A DNA stretch of 64,000 nucleotides, taken from the NCBI RefSeq assembly GCF_021117295.1, contig NZ_CP088247.1, positions 4,479,001-4,543,000 of the forward strand, in the 5' to 3' direction. Both the position numbers and the translations under genes were made by a program. The notes beneath the pieces are model-generated. The model did no database searches. It was not told the DNA's origin and saw only the letters and a program-made list of their open reading frames with translations. The stretch is from Methylorubrum sp. B1-46. GTDB lineage: Bacteria; Pseudomonadota; Alphaproteobacteria; Rhizobiales; Beijerinckiaceae. Below, in pieces: positions 62,093 through 64,000 of this stretch; the first letter of the stretch is position 1; each line of letters begins with the position of its first letter.

Positions 62093-63021
62093 GCGCTCCG
62101 CTCGACCGCGCCGAGGCGGCGCAGCAGGGTCTCGGCCTCGGGCAGGGGCAGCGTCGTGCCGGCCCCGGCGGTGTCCCGGCCGAAGAAGGCCAGCCGCGAG
62201 GCGGAGAAGAACGTTTGGAGGCCCTCCGCCTGAGCCTGGAAAGCCGGGTGCCGCCCCAGGAAATCCGGCAGGTCGTCGGCGAGCACCCGGCGCCCGTCGG
62301 TGGCGTCGAGGCCGCGATGCAGGGCGAGCAGCGCCTCGCGGTACAGGGCTTCCCCCTGCGATTGCCGTTTCGCCCGGCCAAGCGCTTTCAGCGCCTGCGC
62401 GAAGGGCCGGCCGCGGCGATGTCCGAAAATCCACCATGCCCGGTCGTAGGCGAGCAGCCCCAGCGCCAGGACGGCGAGCGCGAGGAAACCTGCGGCGGAG
62501 GCCAGGGCCGGCTGCGGATCGAGGCGCGGGGTGCGTCCGTCGGGCCGGAGGTACTCGGCCGGGTCGTCGCGCCGCTCGGGCTGCACCTCGCGAAGGGGCG
62601 AGACGCCGATCTTCCAGGTCGGCACCTGCGCCACCGCCGTGGTCGATCCGTTCGTGCCGGCACTCTCGACCGTGACGGGAAAGCCCGGCACTTCGAGGGT
62701 GCGGGCATCGAGCGCCACGTAGAAGTCCTGATAGGTCAGGCGCAGGCGGATCACATGCGCGCCGTCAGCCCCCCGGCTCTCTTCGGTGCGCACGTCGCGC
62801 AGGTCGAGCCAGTAGGTGACCGGGCCGGGCTTCGGCAGGGAAGGGCGCTGCAGGGTGAAACCGGGATCGGTGCGGATCTCGGCCTGGACCTGCACGAGAT
62901 CGCCCTGGAAATAGCCGAAGGCGCGGGGCGTGCGCAGCTCGACGCCGCGCACCTGGGCGGCGGCCGGCAGCGACACCAGCGCGAGGAGGAGGGCGAGACC
63001 AAGCGCGCGCATCGCTCTCAC
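62089..63021 (-). CDS. mxaA: MxaA, periplasmic/membrane protein for methanol dehydrogenase maturation
   Basis: 310 residues from a GTG at 63021 overlapping mxaS by four bases; an ATG at 63012 is the alternative. A signal peptide is clear (ALGLALLLALVSLPAAAQ). The N-terminal beta domain has VELRTPRAFGYFQGDLVQVQ and VTYWLDLRDVRTEESRGADG. One TM follows (ASAAGFLALAVLALGLLAYD, about 170-192) and a C-terminal helical cytosolic part (EALYREALLALHRGLDATDG). M. extorquens mxaA mutants lack Ca in methanol dehydrogenase. Architecture and order fit. Confidence 0.92.
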   Translation of the reverse strand: MRAMRALGLALLLALVSLPAAAQVRGVELRTPRAFGYFQGDLVQVQAEIRTDPGFTLQRPSLPKPGPVTYWLDLRDVRTEESRGADGAHVIRLRLTYQDFYVALDARTLEVPGFPVTVESAGTNGSTTAVAQVPTWKIGVSPLREVQPERRDDPAEYLRPDGRTPRLDPQPALASAAGFLALAVLALGLLAYDRAWWIFGHRRGRPFAQALKALGRAKRQSQGEALYREALLALHRGLDATDGRRVLADDLPDFLGRHPAFQAQAEGLQTFFSASRLAFFGRDTAGAGTTLPLPEAETLLRRLGAVERSA

Positions 63022-63887
63022 GTCGTCATCAGGTGGCGGCTCAAGGCTTCCGCGTCGAAGCGGTCGGCGAGCCGGAAGGGCGGACGGGCGAAGGGGGTGC
63101 AGATCCGGCGCAAGCGTTCGACGCGCTCGGCCTCGCGGGCGATCCAGCGGCGGCGCAAGGACGGGCGCAGGAAGACGAGGCGGCGCCCGGCGCCCTCCAG
63201 GTCATCGAGCTCCACGAGGCCCCAGGCCGGCAGGTCTTCGGCCTCTGCGGAATCGGCCAGCAGCACCGGGGTCACGTCGTGCAGCGCCAGCGCCGAGAAG
63301 ACCGCCTCGATCAGCGCCTCCGGCCAGCGGAAATCGGAGACGAGGAAGATCAGCTTCGGGCGCCCGGCGAGGCGGCGCGCGGCCTCCAGCAGGCCCTCGG
63401 CGCCGCGTCCATCGCCGATCGCCTCGCCCAGGCGCGCGGCGGCAGCCTGGGCGGCGGCGCGGTGGCGGGTGGCGGGCAGGGTGAGGTCGTCGCGCAGGGT
63501 GTTGTCGCAGGCGATCATGCCGAAGCCGTCGCCGATCCGCGTCGCCGAGCGGGCGAGCGTGGCGCAGAAGGCCTGCGCCAGTTCGCGCCGGTCGGCCCGG
63601 CCGCGGAAGCGCATCGAGGCGGAGAGATCGACGAGCGCATAGGTCTCGACCGGGCTGCGCGCCTCGAAGCGGCGCACGAACACGCCCTCGAACGGGTCGC
63701 GGAGCGACGCGCGCAGATCGATGCGGCGGGCATCCGGCAGGCGTGAGAAGCTGACCTGATCGCGGAACGTGCCGAGGCCGCCGGCATCGCGCCCGCGATG
63801 GGCGCCGACCCGGTGTCCGCCGGGCCGCCAGCGCGGCCAGTAGATGATGTCGGCCGTGTCGCTGACCCCGTCCTCCGGGCCGCTCAC
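63018..63887 (-). CDS. mxaS: MxaS, DUF58-family protein
   Basis: 289 residues from a GTG at 63887 overlapping the mxaR stop (GTGA). DUF58 signature: DIIYWPRWRPGGHRVGAHRG, DQVSFSRLPDARRIDLRASL and EAYAL-like VETYALVDLSASMRFRG with a vWA-type DLSAS. DUF58 proteins pair with MoxR AAA+ ATPases in chaperone-like systems for metalloprotein maturation. MxaS is placed as partner of MxaR for methanol dehydrogenase activation. Cytosolic; no TM seen. Confidence 0.92.
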   Translation of the reverse strand: MSGPEDGVSDTADIIYWPRWRPGGHRVGAHRGRDAGGLGTFRDQVSFSRLPDARRIDLRASLRDPFEGVFVRRFEARSPVETYALVDLSASMRFRGRADRRELAQAFCATLARSATRIGDGFGMIACDNTLRDDLTLPATRHRAAAQAAAARLGEAIGDGRGAEGLLEAARRLAGRPKLIFLVSDFRWPEALIEAVFSALALHDVTPVLLADSAEAEDLPAWGLVELDDLEGAGRRLVFLRPSLRRRWIAREAERVERLRRICTPFARPPFRLADRFDAEALSRHLMTT

Positions 63888-64000
63888 GGGGCGGGCACCG
63901 TCTCGAACACCGCGCGGATGAGGTCGGGCACGATCTGCGCGCGCCGCATCTCGTAGACGGGCTCGAGGAAGACGCGGTGGGCCATCACCTCGGGGAAGAC
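63884..64000 (-). CDS. mxaR: MxaR, MoxR-type AAA+ ATPase (C-terminal end only)
   Basis: Only the last 38 codons and stop are inside; the gene continues past the right edge. The peptide VFPEVMAHRVFLEPVYEMRR, then AQIVPDLIRAVFETVPAP, is the C-terminal helical lid of a MoxR ATPase. It overlaps mxaS by four bases. In M. extorquens mxaR follows mxaFJGI, so the structural genes for methanol dehydrogenase should lie just outside this window. Confidence 0.88.
   Translation of the reverse strand, partial: VFPEVMAHRVFLEPVYEMRRAQIVPDLIRAVFETVPAP

Noticed and set aside
62093..62437. Upstream extension of mxaC
   Set aside because: It only reads mxaA in another frame. The GTG overlapping the mxaA stop matches the other junctions.

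Overview
The window is about 64 kb of GC-rich DNA from an alphaproteobacterial methylotroph, most likely Methylobacterium/Methylorubrum (extorquens clade). The strongest support is the right-hand end. It carries, on the minus strand, the run mxaR-S-A-C-K-L-D-E-H-B, the same order known downstream of the methanol dehydrogenase genes in Methylorubrum extorquens. A SciP-type CtrA regulator, a FlbD-type flagellar activator and a CtrA-like site upstream of fliF also fit an alphaproteobacterium, as do several families of palindromic intergenic repeats.

Layout. 1-7.3 kb: flagellar genes on the minus strand (flbD partial, fliN, fliH, fliG, fliF, sciP, flgD, fliK). 7.6-12.4 kb: plus-strand mnmA, a PmtA-like methyltransferase, a VTT/DedA-like membrane protein and a histidine kinase. 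12.4-16.2 kb: an EmrB/EmrA-type efflux pair with a divergent TetR regulator; two near-identical palindromic operators lie between them. 16.2-19.7 kb: a DmdC-type acyl-CoA dehydrogenase, a Sua5-type threonylcarbamoyl-AMP synthase and an unknown membrane protein. 19.9-24.9 kb: a four-gene chain kaiC-kaiB-kaiB-hybrid histidine kinase, with a divergent single-domain response regulator. 25-27.4 kb: an OmpR/EnvZ-type pair with a PepSY protein. 27.5-33 kb: a nuclease-like protein, then an iron-uptake operon (TonB-dependent receptor, DUF3649, PepSY-TM, DUF3325, unknown).

33.4-45.5 kb is accessory in character. It has small membrane ORFs, a 1877-residue protein with tandem malectin/Ig-like modules, a phosphohexomutase, and two paralogous beta-helix/RTX proteins in tandem. 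45.9-56.2 kb is an exopolysaccharide locus. The minus strand holds a UXS-type decarboxylase, a WecG/TagA transferase, a GDP-mannose epimerase-like protein, an initiating sugar transferase, a Wzc-like co-polymerase with altered kinase motifs and a small zinc-ribbon protein. The plus strand holds a Wza/GumB-like export protein and ManC. The phosphohexomutase and ManC could supply GDP-mannose, the epimerase could convert it, and UXS could give UDP-xylose. No Wzx flippase or Wzy polymerase is in the window.

56.65-64 kb is the mxa accessory operon for methanol dehydrogenase maturation. Every junction there is a 1- or 4-base overlap, so translation is probably coupled throughout.

I saw no rRNA, tRNA, CRISPR array, transposase or phage gene. 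The most noteworthy items are the kai locus with two KaiB proteins and a kinase, the Wzc-like protein with degenerate Walker motifs coupled to a zinc-ribbon gene, the malectin-repeat giant and RTX pair beside the polysaccharide locus, and an orphan plus-strand terminator cluster near 19.8 kb.
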